A stretch of DNA of 64,000 nt from an uncultured Bacteroidales bacterium (lineage in GTDB: Bacteria; Bacteroidota; Bacteroidia; Bacteroidales; Paludibacteraceae): the NCBI GenBank assembly GCA_946406195.1, contig CAMJJT010000006.1:1-64000 (forward strand), written 5' to 3'. Positions within the stretch are counted from its first letter, which is position 1; the number at the start of each line of letters is the position of its first letter. Positions 14,991 through 23,943 of this stretch are shown here, piece by piece. Below the pieces are notes generated by a model, which was not told the DNA's origin, searched no databases, and saw only the letters and a program-made list of their open reading frames with translations. The translations under genes were made by a program, and so were the position numbers.

Positions 14991-15007
14991 AAATTGTTGT
15001 ACTTTTG
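14977..15007 (+). promoter_or_regulatory. Promoter of the CYTH gene
   Basis: TTG at 14977-14979 and TACTTTTG at 15000-15007, spacer 20. The -33 box belongs to the palindrome-like element TTGCATATCTGCAA that ends the right inverted repeat. Confidence 0.8.
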
Positions 15008-15026
15008 CACAAAATTCATTGTGGAT

Positions 15027-15494
15027 ATGGCAAAAAATACTGAAATAGAGCGTAAGTTCCTTGTTAGGTCAGAAGAATATCTGTCGCAAGTAACGGAGAA
15101 ACATGAGATCATCCAGGGCTATTTGTGCAAAGAGCCCGGCAAAACCATTCGCGTTCGAATCCGTGACGAGAAAGCCTTCTTAACCATCAAGTCGTCCCTC
15201 CTGCGCGAAGGGATTGCAAAATTCGAATGGGAAAGAGAGATTGATCTGAGCGATGCTCAGGAATTACTCAAAATCTGTTTGCCTAACCCGATTATCAAAA
15301 CACGTCACATCGTTCCGGCGCCTGATTATGAGGGGAATAAAAGATGCTGGGAGATAGATGTATTCTACGGTCACAAAGCTGGATTAGTATTAGCCGAAAT
15401 CGAGTTAGGGGATGAGAATGAGCCTTTTGAGCGCCCCGCATGGCTCGGAAAAGAAGTGACGGGCGAGCCGCAATACTACAACGCCAATATGTGA
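15027..15494 (+). CDS. CYTH-domain protein (triphosphate tunnel metalloenzyme)
   Basis: A 155-residue single-domain member of the CYTH superfamily, most often an inorganic triphosphatase. The signature ExExK is at E6, E8 and K10 (TEIERKFLV), followed by basic strand residues TIRVRIRDEKAFLTIKS and later acidic residues in the tunnel (LAEIELGDENEPF). The frame is open upstream to 14916, but that would cross the promoter, so the ATG at 15027 is chosen. It ends exactly where the convergent deacetylase gene ends, with no gap. The true substrate is unknown. Confidence 0.88.
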   Translation: MAKNTEIERKFLVRSEEYLSQVTEKHEIIQGYLCKEPGKTIRVRIRDEKAFLTIKSSLLREGIAKFEWEREIDLSDAQELLKICLPNPIIKTRHIVPAPDYEGNKRCWEIDVFYGHKAGLVLAEIELGDENEPFERPAWLGKEVTGEPQYYNANM

Positions 15495-16154
15495 TCAGAG
15501 CGCTTTGAGCGTATAACCCTGCGCCTGCAACCACTCAATCGCTTGCGGCAGAACAGTTAACATCCGTTCGTTGGATTTGAGACTGTCATGAAAATTGATA
15601 ATCGATCCCGGACGGGTGTTTTTTTTGATATTTGCGAGCATTTGTTCCGGCGTGACCGAAGCGTCATAATCGCGCGTCAGAATATCCCAATAGATGAGCC
15701 GATAGCCCCTCTTATGCAAAGCATAACGCTGCCAAAACCATGCTTTGCCGTAAGGAGGACGGAACCGGTTTAGGAATAATCGTGCCCCTGACGGGCTAAG
15801 AACCGGAGCAAGATGGCCATTCGGCATATGACGCATAACAGCCTTCTCCCATTTAGCGACATTTGCCATGTAGTCCTTATGGGAGGTTTTCCACCCCTTG
15901 AGATGGTTATAGGTATGATTGCCGATCGAATGGCCGGCCTTTACGACCTGCTGAAAGACCTCTGGATGCTTGTCTATATTCTCCCCAACCATAAAGAAAG
16001 TAGCCTTCACTTGGTACTTATCCAGAATAGCCAAGACTTGAGGCGTCACCTCGGGTATAGGTCCGTCATCGAAGGTGAGATATACATCTGTACCCACACG
16101 GAAAATTCCGTATGGGTACAAACGTTGTAATATCGATTTGAGAAATCTTACCAT
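15495..16154 (-). CDS. Polysaccharide deacetylase family protein (NodB fold)
   Basis: A 219-residue carbohydrate esterase 4-type protein. The NodB motifs are present: TFDDGP with D29-D30, the zinc-binding H80 and H84 in SIGNHTYNHL, RFRPPYGK, and a late NFHDS motif. It would remove N-acetyl (or similar) groups from a glycan; there is no clear signal peptide, only a short basic-hydrophobic start. The start overlaps the end of the ROK kinase by seven bases, so it is the last gene of the minus-strand unit. Such genes next to a sugar kinase may act in amino-sugar recycling, but this is inference. Confidence 0.88.
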   Translation of the reverse strand: MVRFLKSILQRLYPYGIFRVGTDVYLTFDDGPIPEVTPQVLAILDKYQVKATFFMVGENIDKHPEVFQQVVKAGHSIGNHTYNHLKGWKTSHKDYMANVAKWEKAVMRHMPNGHLAPVLSPSGARLFLNRFRPPYGKAWFWQRYALHKRGYRLIYWDILTRDYDASVTPEQMLANIKKNTRPGSIINFHDSLKSNERMLTVLPQAIEWLQAQGYTLKAL

Positions 16155-17104
16155 GCCAAAGACGAAGCGCCAAGAATAGCTGCATCGCTATCTTTGAGTA
16201 CAGAGATAGAAACCGGGATCTTACCCTTCCAGATAGGCATGAGGTTCGCGTCCAGCGCCTCGCGGATAGGATCCATGATCCAATGACCGGACTTAGTCAG
16301 ACCGCCAAAGAGGATGATAGCCTCCGGACTGGAGAAATGCACAAAGTCTGCGAGTTTCTCACCTAAGAGACGTCCCGTATAATCGAAGATCTCCTTGGCT
16401 ACCAAATCGCCCTTCTCTGCGGCATCGAACACATCCTTGGAAGTAATATGATCAATATCCTCCACCTGACGAAGGAGCGTCGATTGGGTCGTACTCGTGA
16501 CGATCTCTTTTGCTGTACGCGCTACACCCGTAGCCGAAGCGTACGCCTCAATACAACCTCTCTGACCGCAACCGCAGAGACGACCGTTACCGGAGTGATC
16601 CACCTTGCAGTGACCCAACTCCGCTGCAAAACCATCGTGACCGTAGAGCAGTTTGCCGTCAATCACAACCCCGGCTCCCACACCGGTACCCAAGGTGATA
16701 ACAATGAAATTTTTCATGCCGCGAGCGGAGCCGTAGATCATCTCGCCCTGCGCTGCCGCATTGGCATCGTTCGTGATCGTACATTTGATACCCATCCGCT
16801 CGCTAATGAGTTTAGCGAACGGCACGACGCCTTTCCACGGCAGATTAGGAGCCTGCTCGATACATCCCGAATAGAAATTGGCATTGGGAGCACCGCACCC
16901 TACTCCGACGATGTCCGACATATTCAGTCCTTCTTCCGCTACCAGCTGTTTGAGCCCTGCGCACAACACATCGCAGAACTCATTGATGTCCGGGTACTGC
17001 TGGGTCGGAAGCGAATTACTACGGAGCACTTGACCCTCTTCGTTAACCAAACCGAACTTGGTGCCTGTACCACCCAAGTCGATACCTAATGCGTACTTTT
17101 TCAT
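16148..17104 (-). CDS. ROK-family sugar kinase (glucokinase-like)
   Basis: Phosphorylates a hexose with ATP in the cytoplasm. The protein is 318 residues with the ATP-binding GIDLGGTGTK at 7-16, catalytic D113 in TNDANAAAQGE, the glycine motif LGTGVGAGVV, and the ROK zinc site built by H165 and the cysteines C177, C179, C184 (LCGCGQRGC). No helix-turn-helix precedes it, so it is a kinase and not a repressor. The glucokinase subfamily is likely from EAYAS after the zinc motif, but N-acetyl sugars cannot be excluded. It is 25 bases after the peptidase gene. Confidence 0.9.
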   Translation of the reverse strand: MKKYALGIDLGGTGTKFGLVNEEGQVLRSNSLPTQQYPDINEFCDVLCAGLKQLVAEEGLNMSDIVGVGCGAPNANFYSGCIEQAPNLPWKGVVPFAKLISERMGIKCTITNDANAAAQGEMIYGSARGMKNFIVITLGTGVGAGVVIDGKLLYGHDGFAAELGHCKVDHSGNGRLCGCGQRGCIEAYASATGVARTAKEIVTSTTQSTLLRQVEDIDHITSKDVFDAAEKGDLVAKEIFDYTGRLLGEKLADFVHFSSPEAIILFGGLTKSGHWIMDPIREALDANLMPIWKGKIPVSISVLKDSDAAILGASSLAW

Positions 17105-17129
17105 AACTATTAAATTTAAAAATTAGAAA

Positions 17130-19148
17130 TCATAAATTGGATTTCAAGAATCGCAAGATTCTCTCATGCATATGCGTGGCATTATTGCCCTTACGCAGAT
17201 GATGATTATCATCGGGATAGAGTTGCATCTCGAACTGCTTGTTCGCGCGCACGAGCGCGTCAATATATTGATAGGTGTGCTGCACATGGACGTTGTCATC
17301 TGCCGTTCCGTGGATGAGAAGCACGTTTCCCGTCAGGTCCGCTGCCTTATTGAGCAAGGACGCCTCTTCATACCCGCGCTCATTCACCTGCGGACGACGC
17401 ATGTATCGCTCCGTATAAGCGCTGTCATAGAGCCGCCAATCCGTAACCGGCGCAATAGAGACCGCCGCCTTGAAAGGATGTCCCTTCGTGCTCATCGTAT
17501 AAAGGGTCTCATACCCTCCGTAACTCCAACCCATAATCGCCATGCGCGAACCGTCTATATCGTCTCTCTTCGCTATCTCCTTCGCCGCCGCAATCAGGTC
17601 CTCCGCCTCTTTCTGCCCCAGACTCATGTACGTCTCATTGCGCCAGGCTCTACCTTTGCAGTCTCCGCCTCGCGGATCGACGATCAGCACCGCATAGCCT
17701 TCTTCCACCAAAGCGTACTCGAACTTCTTGCGCCAACGGTTCAAGACGCGCTGACTTGCCGGACCGCTATAGTGCATAACGACCAAAGGTCGTTGGTCGC
17801 TGGTCGTTGGTTGTTGGAGTAGCATGGCTTCCAAGCCGTTGATCTGCAGCATCTGGGGTTCTGGAAGACCGTTTGAGAGCCACGCCTCGCGCACCTCATG
17901 GTTATCTTCGATGAGTTCGTATTTATTCTTGGCGTAGAGGTAATACGTGTTCGGCGTCTCAAACGACTGATAGCACAGCACCGCCGCACTGCAGTCCGGA
18001 TTGAAATGTGCGGACCACATGCCTTCCATGGAAGGCTGAGGGCTGAGGACGGATGGCTCGCTATTCTTCTTAATATTCAAGGCATAAACTTGCCTTGTGG
18101 ACGGCGTCGGAGCGGCTTGGTAATAGAGGGTCTGCGTTTTCTCGTTCACCCCATAGACCGCCGTTACATCCATTTCTTCGGGTGTCAGCGCTTTCTGCTC
18201 AAAGCCCTGCTTGGAGTACAGATACGCCCGTCTCCAACCATCCTGCTCACTCAATACGATAAATCGCCCGTCACTGAGCCAGCACCATTGGTCAAATAGT
18301 TCGTAGTCCACGAAATACTTCTTGCTCTCCTCCATGTATAAAGGATGAGAGACTGTCGATTTGGGGTTACAAGCCAAAACCTCCAGCTTATTCTGGTCTC
18401 TATTCACCCGCATTACCAAGAGCGCGTCGTCCGTCCATCTGAGACGCGGGAAATAGACATCCGCGTTCTCGGGATTGACTTGCATGGTCAAAATCCCTTT
18501 CGTAGCTACATCATAGACACACACACTCGCTTTCGCATTGCTGCAACCCGCTTTGGGGTAACGCAGCGATTGTGATTGCGGATATTGGGGATAAGCCGGC
18601 TTTCCTTCTTCTGCAGTCGGTTCGCCCAAATAGGTCTCCCAACTGAAAGTCGGTACCTCGCGCTCGTCGAGTTTGACAAAAGCCAACTGCTTGGAATCCG
18701 GCGACCAAGCGAAGAGAGCCGTAGTACCAAACTCCTCTTCGTACAACCAATCCGCTACTCCGTTGATGAGGTCCGTGTTCTCATCCTTGGTGACTGCTAC
18801 TTCGGTACCAAAATCCAGTTTATGGATATAAAGGTTATTATCTTTTGCGAAAGCTACGTACCTACCGTTCGGGCTCATTACCGCATCACGGACTTTTCCT
18901 AATTTCAACCCTGCGCCTAACTGCTTGCGGGTATGACGCATTGTGTCGATGACATACCAATCCGCCAGACGCGAACGACGGAAAAGACGCTCCTCGTTCT
19001 CGCTCTCCAAACGGTAACGGGTACATTGCCCTTCGGCACTCTGAACATTCAAAATACTGTCTTGCTCCTGTACCGACAAAGTCTTTGCGTTATAATCGCC
19101 CGACAGAATAGCAGGCAACACAGAAAATATAATCAATAACCAATTCAT
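17130..19148 (-). CDS. S9B-type prolyl dipeptidyl peptidase (DPP-IV-like)
   Basis: A secreted serine peptidase that removes Xaa-Pro dipeptides. The 672-residue protein has a short signal peptide, a beta-propeller (DPPIV_N) with the double-glutamate region ADWLYEEEFG that grips the substrate amino end, and an alpha/beta-hydrolase domain with the triad S542 (GWSYGGYE), D617 (HGTADDNVH) and H649 (PDDNHHL). Two in-frame repeats lie in it: residues about 445-455 (PTTSDQRPL) and about 364-375 (EPSVLSPQPSME). It overlaps the preceding gene by four bases. Peptide feeding by asaccharolytic Bacteroidales uses this enzyme class. Confidence 0.95.
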   Translation of the reverse strand: MNWLLIIFSVLPAILSGDYNAKTLSVQEQDSILNVQSAEGQCTRYRLESENEERLFRRSRLADWYVIDTMRHTRKQLGAGLKLGKVRDAVMSPNGRYVAFAKDNNLYIHKLDFGTEVAVTKDENTDLINGVADWLYEEEFGTTALFAWSPDSKQLAFVKLDEREVPTFSWETYLGEPTAEEGKPAYPQYPQSQSLRYPKAGCSNAKASVCVYDVATKGILTMQVNPENADVYFPRLRWTDDALLVMRVNRDQNKLEVLACNPKSTVSHPLYMEESKKYFVDYELFDQWCWLSDGRFIVLSEQDGWRRAYLYSKQGFEQKALTPEEMDVTAVYGVNEKTQTLYYQAAPTPSTRQVYALNIKKNSEPSVLSPQPSMEGMWSAHFNPDCSAAVLCYQSFETPNTYYLYAKNKYELIEDNHEVREAWLSNGLPEPQMLQINGLEAMLLQQPTTSDQRPLVVMHYSGPASQRVLNRWRKKFEYALVEEGYAVLIVDPRGGDCKGRAWRNETYMSLGQKEAEDLIAAAKEIAKRDDIDGSRMAIMGWSYGGYETLYTMSTKGHPFKAAVSIAPVTDWRLYDSAYTERYMRRPQVNERGYEEASLLNKAADLTGNVLLIHGTADDNVHVQHTYQYIDALVRANKQFEMQLYPDDNHHLRKGNNATHMHERILRFLKSNL
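17786..17817. repeat. In-frame CCAACGA heptad repeat in the DPP-like gene
   Basis: About four and a half degenerate 7-base units, coding QQPTTSDQRPL on the minus strand, between propeller and hydrolase domains. Confidence 0.85.
18027..18060. repeat. Second in-frame repeat in the DPP-like gene
   Basis: GGCTGAGGGCTGAGGAC-type low-complexity repeat in the propeller part, a different unit from the heptad at 17786. Confidence 0.65.
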
Positions 19149-20398
19149 CTTAGTCTCAGTTTTTTATGTCCATCTTGGATATGCAGTTCGTAGATACCAA
19201 AGGGCACCACCACTTCTTTTCTTTCCGCCAAGGGGCTGTCTACGTCTTGCAACTTCGCTGGAAAACACGAGTACCACGGTTCTTCGGTCGTCGGCTCCGC
19301 GGATAAAAGCGCGGTAGGAGCCAGAGACACATCGGTCGTTTCAATCAGGGCGGTACAGAAGTTGATCATATCATTCATGATCATCCCGGGAAACAAGACA
19401 TATATTTTATTGTTAATCGTTGTATAGAAAGCCGTGCGATGTGCGTCATGGAAGACTGCCCACCAACAAGCGGTTGGTTTTTGCGTCAGTTTAGCGCCCG
19501 AATACGCGATGTAGGCGCCGGTGGTTGTATAACGGATGGTAGCCGAGTCGGCGCGAGCGTTGAACTCAATCGTATATTTCTGATTCGCGTCCTGTATGTT
19601 GGCAGGAGAAACAGTCATCGTCCCGTTTTCCGGCAGACCGGACATCGCTGCGTTGGTTTCTATATTCAGGTAGAGATAATCGCCGGAGGTCAGTTCCGTA
19701 GAATACACTCTTGGGGTCGGCTGGTACTCATACACCGCCCAAAGCGTGGCATCTTCGATGGGATAGTATTTCATACCGGAGCGATACAAAGAAGTCAACG
19801 CCGTATAATCCGTCTCGAAAGGTGTCTCTGTCCATCCGATGAACTGCCACTGAGTGAGCCCGGGAAGCCCGGGAAGCGTCACTCCTTGTCCACCTGCTTC
19901 CTCTTTGACAGTCCCGTACACCTCATCGCCGTTCATTAGCGTCACCGTCCGTGCCGGCGCTGTGCCGTACGAGATGACGTATTTCTCAATATAGAGCGAG
20001 CTCACGGTGCCTGATAACTTGATCGACAGATTATGGACATTGGCAATAGAATTGTCTAACAGGCTTATTGCGTGGTAGTTCTGATTATCAAATGTCCCTA
20101 CAAAAAGCCATAAAGAGCCGGATTTGGAGCTTGCAGTACTTCCGTTCGCCTGCACCGTAAACGTACCTTCACCGGCACTCTTATTGGATTTCACGTACAC
20201 CTCAATCTGCTCGATGACCATGCCACCCAAATTGCTTAATGACAAAGTGGCGACATCGCCTGCTCTCACCTGCCCTTTCTGATACGAACATTCATAGGCT
20301 ACCTCTATATCATACGGACATTGACCATTCATGGACACGGAGTTTTTGGTTTCCACCGTGAAGGTCATGACCGTTAATAAGGCGAGCAGGAGGTTCAT
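19145..20398 (-). CDS. Secreted protein of unknown function
   Basis: A 417-residue protein with a signal peptide (about 1-15) that I do not recognise as a whole. The N-terminal 150 residues are beta-rich (SLSNLGGMVIEQIEVYVKSN). A segment near 165-230 resembles an InlB/Listeria-Bacteroides type repeat (WQFIGWTETPFETDYTALTS). The last residues, GIYELHIQDGHKKLRLR, could be a divergent form of the C-terminal tag found on five other proteins here, though the match is weak. It lies between argS (15 bases upstream) and the DPP-like gene (four-base overlap), so it is cotranscribed with them. Confidence 0.7.
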   Translation of the reverse strand: MNLLLALLTVMTFTVETKNSVSMNGQCPYDIEVAYECSYQKGQVRAGDVATLSLSNLGGMVIEQIEVYVKSNKSAGEGTFTVQANGSTASSKSGSLWLFVGTFDNQNYHAISLLDNSIANVHNLSIKLSGTVSSLYIEKYVISYGTAPARTVTLMNGDEVYGTVKEEAGGQGVTLPGLPGLTQWQFIGWTETPFETDYTALTSLYRSGMKYYPIEDATLWAVYEYQPTPRVYSTELTSGDYLYLNIETNAAMSGLPENGTMTVSPANIQDANQKYTIEFNARADSATIRYTTTGAYIAYSGAKLTQKPTACWWAVFHDAHRTAFYTTINNKIYVLFPGMIMNDMINFCTALIETTDVSLAPTALLSAEPTTEEPWYSCFPAKLQDVDSPLAERKEVVVPFGIYELHIQDGHKKLRLR

Positions 20399-20413
20399 AA
20401 AGAAGCAGATTTA

Positions 20414-22231
20414 TTACATTCGTTCGGGCATCTCGATTCCTAACAGACTCATGGCTGATTGCAGCACTTTCGCTACGTTCTTCGCCAACAGCAGGCGCAA
20501 TGCGCGTTTGGAGGGGTCCGGTTCATTGAGAATACTGAGGTCGTGGTAGAAGGAGTTGAAACCGCACGCCAAGTCGTACGCGTAGTTACAAATGACTGCC
20601 GGCGAGAAGTCTTCACCCGCCGTACGGACCACGTTCGGGTACTCCGCCAGACTCTGGATCAATGTCAGTTCCTTCAGGTCGAGACCTGCTGTATGGTCTA
20701 GGATTACCTCGAGATTACCAGCACTTACTCCCGACTTTCTCAGGACAGACTGGATACGGGCGTAGGTGTATTGGATGAAGGGTCCTGTGTTGCCGTTGAA
20801 ATCGATGGACTCCGCGGGATTGAAGAGCATGTTCTTGCGCGGATCGACCTTGAGGATGAAGTATTTGAGCGCTCCAAGTCCTACTTTGCGTGCGATCTCA
20901 TCCGCCTCAGCTTCTGTGATTCCTTGGAGCGTGTTCACTTTGTCCTTGCTGATCTCCTTGGCGTCGGAGATCATCTTATCCATGAGGTCATCGGCATCGA
21001 CTACCGTTCCTTCGCGGGATTTCATCTTGCCGTTCGGCAGTTCGACCATGCCGTAGGAGAAATGGACGAGTTCTTTGCCAAAGGGGAAACCGAGGCGGTC
21101 AAGGAGGATAGAGAGCACTTTGAAGTGGTACTCCTGTTCGTTGCCTACCACATAGACCATCTTGTCAATCGGGAAATCTTGGAAACGCAGTTTGGCAGTA
21201 CCGATGTCCTGCGTCATATAGACCGACGTGCCATCCGAACGGAGAAGCAGTTTCTCGTCCAGACCGTCCTTGGTGAGATCCGCCCAAACGGAACCGTCCT
21301 CACGGCGGTAGAACTGTCCGGAGGCAAGTCCTTTCTCTACCTCCGATTTGCCTTCGAGGTAAGTGTTCGATTCGTAGTAGATCTTATCGAAAGACACACC
21401 CATCCGCTTGTAGGTCTCGTCAAAACCGGCATAGACCCATTCGTTCATCTTTGCCCACAGGGCACGCACTTCGGGGTCGTTGGCTTCCCATTTGCGAAGC
21501 ATCTCTTGCGCCTCTTTCATCAACGGAGCCTCCTTCTTTGCGGTCTCTTCGTCCATGCCACCCGCCATCAGTTCGGCTATCTGCACTTTGTATTCCTTGT
21601 CAAAACGGACGTAGTAATCGCCTATGAGGTGATCGCCTTTTTTGCCGCTGGTCTCCGGCGTCTCGCCGTTACCGAACTTCAGCCATGCGAGCATAGACTT
21701 GCATATATGAATACCGCGGTCGTTGACGATGTTGGTCTTCACCACTTTCCATCCGTTCGCCTCTTGGATCTTCGCGATCGAATAGCCGAGGAGGTTATTG
21801 CGGACATGCCCGAGGTGAAGCGGTTTATTGGTGTTCGGCGATGAGTACTCCACCATCATCAGAGGTATTTTCTCATTTTCAAATTTGCCATTTGGACATT
21901 TGAAACGTCCGTATTGATCGTCCGCATCAATCGCTTCAAGTTGATTGATCCAGAACTCATCACCGATCACAAGGTTCAGAAATCCTTGCACGGCATTGTA
22001 TTTGGCAATCAATCCTTCGCCCTGCTCTTGGAGCCACTCTCCTATCTCTGCAGCCACTTGTGCCGGTGCTTTACGGGCTAATTTAACGAAGGGAAACACA
22101 ACGAGTGTGATGTTTCCTTCAAACTCCGGACGGGTCTTTTGCAACTGAATTTGTGCATCCTCCGCCTCGACCCCATACAACGCTTTCACCGCCTGCTTGG
22201 CAAGGAGGGCAATATTTTGTTCTAACGTCAT
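20414..22231 (-). CDS. argS: Arginyl-tRNA synthetase
   Basis: Class I aminoacyl-tRNA synthetase charging tRNA-Arg. The 605-residue protein has the N-terminal Arg-specific domain (EFEGNITLVVFPFVK), the HIGH motif as HLGH at 139-142 in SSPNTNKPLHLGHVRNN, the KMSKS-equivalent KMKSREG, and the C-terminal DALR anticodon-binding domain. Residues about 110-120 (CPNGKFENEK) come from a low-complexity CATTTTCAAATTTG-type repeat placed just before the catalytic domain. It lies in the minus-strand unit 40 bases after the glycosyltransferase; the gap contains the repeat CGGGATTACGGGATTAGGGA. Confidence 0.97.
   Translation of the reverse strand: MTLEQNIALLAKQAVKALYGVEAEDAQIQLQKTRPEFEGNITLVVFPFVKLARKAPAQVAAEIGEWLQEQGEGLIAKYNAVQGFLNLVIGDEFWINQLEAIDADDQYGRFKCPNGKFENEKIPLMMVEYSSPNTNKPLHLGHVRNNLLGYSIAKIQEANGWKVVKTNIVNDRGIHICKSMLAWLKFGNGETPETSGKKGDHLIGDYYVRFDKEYKVQIAELMAGGMDEETAKKEAPLMKEAQEMLRKWEANDPEVRALWAKMNEWVYAGFDETYKRMGVSFDKIYYESNTYLEGKSEVEKGLASGQFYRREDGSVWADLTKDGLDEKLLLRSDGTSVYMTQDIGTAKLRFQDFPIDKMVYVVGNEQEYHFKVLSILLDRLGFPFGKELVHFSYGMVELPNGKMKSREGTVVDADDLMDKMISDAKEISKDKVNTLQGITEAEADEIARKVGLGALKYFILKVDPRKNMLFNPAESIDFNGNTGPFIQYTYARIQSVLRKSGVSAGNLEVILDHTAGLDLKELTLIQSLAEYPNVVRTAGEDFSPAVICNYAYDLACGFNSFYHDLSILNEPDPSKRALRLLLAKNVAKVLQSAMSLLGIEMPERM
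21873..21905. repeat. In-frame low-complexity repeat in argS
   Basis: Degenerate (CATTT)-type units, CATTTTCAAATTTGCCATTT, coding an extra loop between the N-terminal domain and the catalytic core. Confidence 0.55.
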
Positions 22232-22235
22232 TTCT

Positions 22236-22265
22236 TTTTTTCGTTATTTCGGGATTACGGGATTA
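22236..22265. repeat. CGGGATTA repeat between argS and the glycosyltransferase gene
   Basis: TTCGGGATTACGGGATTAGGGAG-type 8-9-base units in the 40-base gap, of the same style as other border repeats here. Confidence 0.65.
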
Positions 22266-22271
22266 GGGAGA

Positions 22272-23006
22272 TTATAGTTTCGGGAATTTGCGGAACCAAC
22301 CGCTGATTTTCAGGCGAATGACACCAAAGAGCGCCTCGCTGAAGATACCACCGCTCATCTTGCTGGTTCCCAAGACGCGGTTGACAAACACGATGGGCAC
22401 CTCGATGATCTTCGCGCCGCATTGATATGCTGTATATTTCATCTCAATTTGGAAAGCATAGCCCTTGAAACGGATCTTATCCAACTCCATCGTCTCCAGC
22501 GTGTGGCGTTTATAGCAGACAAAACCGGCGGTCGTGTCGTGGATGTTGACGCCTAAAACGGTACGCACATATTTCGAAGCGAAATAGCTCATCAACACAC
22601 GTCCCATCGGCCAGTTCACCACGTTCACGCCCGTTACATAACGGCTTCCGATAGCAAGGTCTGCGCCCTGATTAGCGCAGGCGTCGTATAGTTTGAGCAG
22701 GTCCTGCGGATTATGACTGAAGTCCGCATCCATCTCAAAGATATAATCCGCCTTGTGCTCAATCGCCCATTGGAAACCGGCTATGTACGCCGTGCCGAGT
22801 CCGAGTTTGCCGGAACGCTCCACCAAGAAGACGCGGTTCTTGAACTTACCCGCCATCAAGTCCTTCACAATCGCTGCGGTGCCATCCGGCGAACCGTCGT
22901 CAATAACGAGCACATTAAACTCAATCGGCAACTCCATCACAGTCGTGATGATTGCCTCTATATTCTCTTTCTCGTTGTAAGTAGGGATAATAACTAAACG
23001 CTCCAT
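22272..23006 (-). CDS. Polyprenol monophosphomannose synthase-like glycosyltransferase (GT2)
   Basis: A 244-residue GT-A fold transferase of the dolichol-phosphate mannose synthase (DPM1) type, moving a sugar from a nucleotide to a polyprenyl phosphate at the inner membrane. Marks are IIPTYNEKENIE near the start, VLVIDDGSPDGTA, the metal-binding DxD in FEMDADFSHNP, and the family's GSRYVTGVNVVNWP. No C-terminal membrane segments are present, as in Bacteroidota forms. A TTG at 23030 opens the frame earlier, but the ATG at 23006 (MERLVIIPTYNE) fits the family. It follows the MBL gene by 20 bases. In Bacteroidales this lipid sugar can feed protein O-glycosylation; that link is inference. Confidence 0.92.
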   Translation of the reverse strand: MERLVIIPTYNEKENIEAIITTVMELPIEFNVLVIDDGSPDGTAAIVKDLMAGKFKNRVFLVERSGKLGLGTAYIAGFQWAIEHKADYIFEMDADFSHNPQDLLKLYDACANQGADLAIGSRYVTGVNVVNWPMGRVLMSYFASKYVRTVLGVNIHDTTAGFVCYKRHTLETMELDKIRFKGYAFQIEMKYTAYQCGAKIIEVPIVFVNRVLGTSKMSGGIFSEALFGVIRLKISGWFRKFPKL

Positions 23007-23026
23007 CTCTTTCAACTTTTGAAGTT

Positions 23027-23860
23027 TCAATTATTCATGATTATTTGGTCATTCAATTCGTACACCGGGCTAGGCGAAGTGCGTGCCAGCGGTTTGAGGA
23101 AAATCTCCTGACCGGGGATGATATCAATCTCCTCGAGGTACGAAGCAACCGTGCGGTATGCCACCTCGGGGTCATTGTTTTCCAGCGACAAATGGCACAG
23201 CCATACATTGCGCAACTCGGGATGCCAGTTCCGCTCCAATAACTCTCCGCACACATCGTTCGACTGGTGTCCGCGCGGACTCAAAATACGCTCTTTCAAA
23301 TAAGTAGGATACGGACCGTTGAGCAACATATGCTCGTCATGGTTCGCCTCGATCACCAGATGGTTCGCCGTACGGATATACGCCTCCATCTCATCGTTTA
23401 TCGAACCGCAGTCCGTCATCAACACGAATCGCTGACCCAGAAAATCAATGCAGTAACCCAGACAATCGGTGGAGTCATGCTCAATATGGAACGTGTTGAT
23501 CTTCATGCCGAAGAGCTCCCATTCCACGCCGCGTTCGAAATAACGGCGACTCGTACGCAGTTTCTCACGTACGCCGTAATTGCGGTCTATACCCTCGTGA
23601 ATCTCCGCGGTCGTGTAGATTGGTAACTTCACACGCTCGCCAAGCGTACCCACGGCGCGAATATGATCCGCATGATCATGCGTAATCAACACTCCCATGA
23701 TATTCTGAAAATCCAGACCCATCTCACGCAGACATTTCTGAATCTGACGCGCAGAGATGCCCGCATCTATGAGTACGCCTCGTTGACGCGTACCAAGGTA
23801 GTAGCAGTTTCCACTACTGCCGCTCGCAAAGCATCTAAATATGAGTCCGTTTTCTTCCAT
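23027..23860 (-). CDS. MBL-fold metallo-hydrolase (YycJ/WalJ-like)
   Basis: A 277-residue metallo-beta-lactamase-fold protein of the YycJ/VicX group. The start ASGSSGNCYYLG is typical of that group, and the metal-binding THDHADH motif, later DCGS and EANHDEHML provide ligands. Members are thought to act as nucleases or in cell-wall/DNA coordination; the substrate is not settled. The frame is open to 24037 on the minus strand, which would run through the divergent promoter, so the ATG at 23860 (MEENGLIF) is chosen. It leads the seven-gene minus-strand unit that ends at 15495. Confidence 0.9.
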   Translation of the reverse strand: MEENGLIFRCFASGSSGNCYYLGTRQRGVLIDAGISARQIQKCLREMGLDFQNIMGVLITHDHADHIRAVGTLGERVKLPIYTTAEIHEGIDRNYGVREKLRTSRRYFERGVEWELFGMKINTFHIEHDSTDCLGYCIDFLGQRFVLMTDCGSINDEMEAYIRTANHLVIEANHDEHMLLNGPYPTYLKERILSPRGHQSNDVCGELLERNWHPELRNVWLCHLSLENNDPEVAYRTVASYLEEIDIIPGQEIFLKPLARTSPSPVYELNDQIIMNN

Positions 23861-23877
23861 TCTATCAAAAAATCGTG

Positions 23878-23925
23878 CAAAGGTACGAAAAAAATTGCAT
23901 ATATCAAAATATTTTTGTAATTTTG
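23878..23925. promoter_or_regulatory. Divergent promoter pair, MBL gene and aminopeptidase P gene
   Basis: Plus: TTG 23895-23897 and TAATTTTG 23918-23925, spacer 20. Minus: TACCTTTG as CAAAGGTA 23878-23885 and TTG as CAA 23905-23907, spacer 19. Both -33 boxes are the ends of TTGCATATATCAA (23895-23907), one base shorter than the palindrome elsewhere. Confidence 0.8.
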
Positions 23926-23943
23926 CAAAAATTTTTCTGAAAT

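Noticed and set aside
16148..17104. ROK-family transcriptional repressor
   Set aside because: There is no N-terminal helix-turn-helix; the protein begins directly with the ATP-binding motif of sugar kinases.
20771..21844. Long plus-strand open frame of 357 codons
   Set aside because: It is fully antisense to argS, which has complete family motifs; the frame is a by-product of codon use and has no promoter or recognisable domain.
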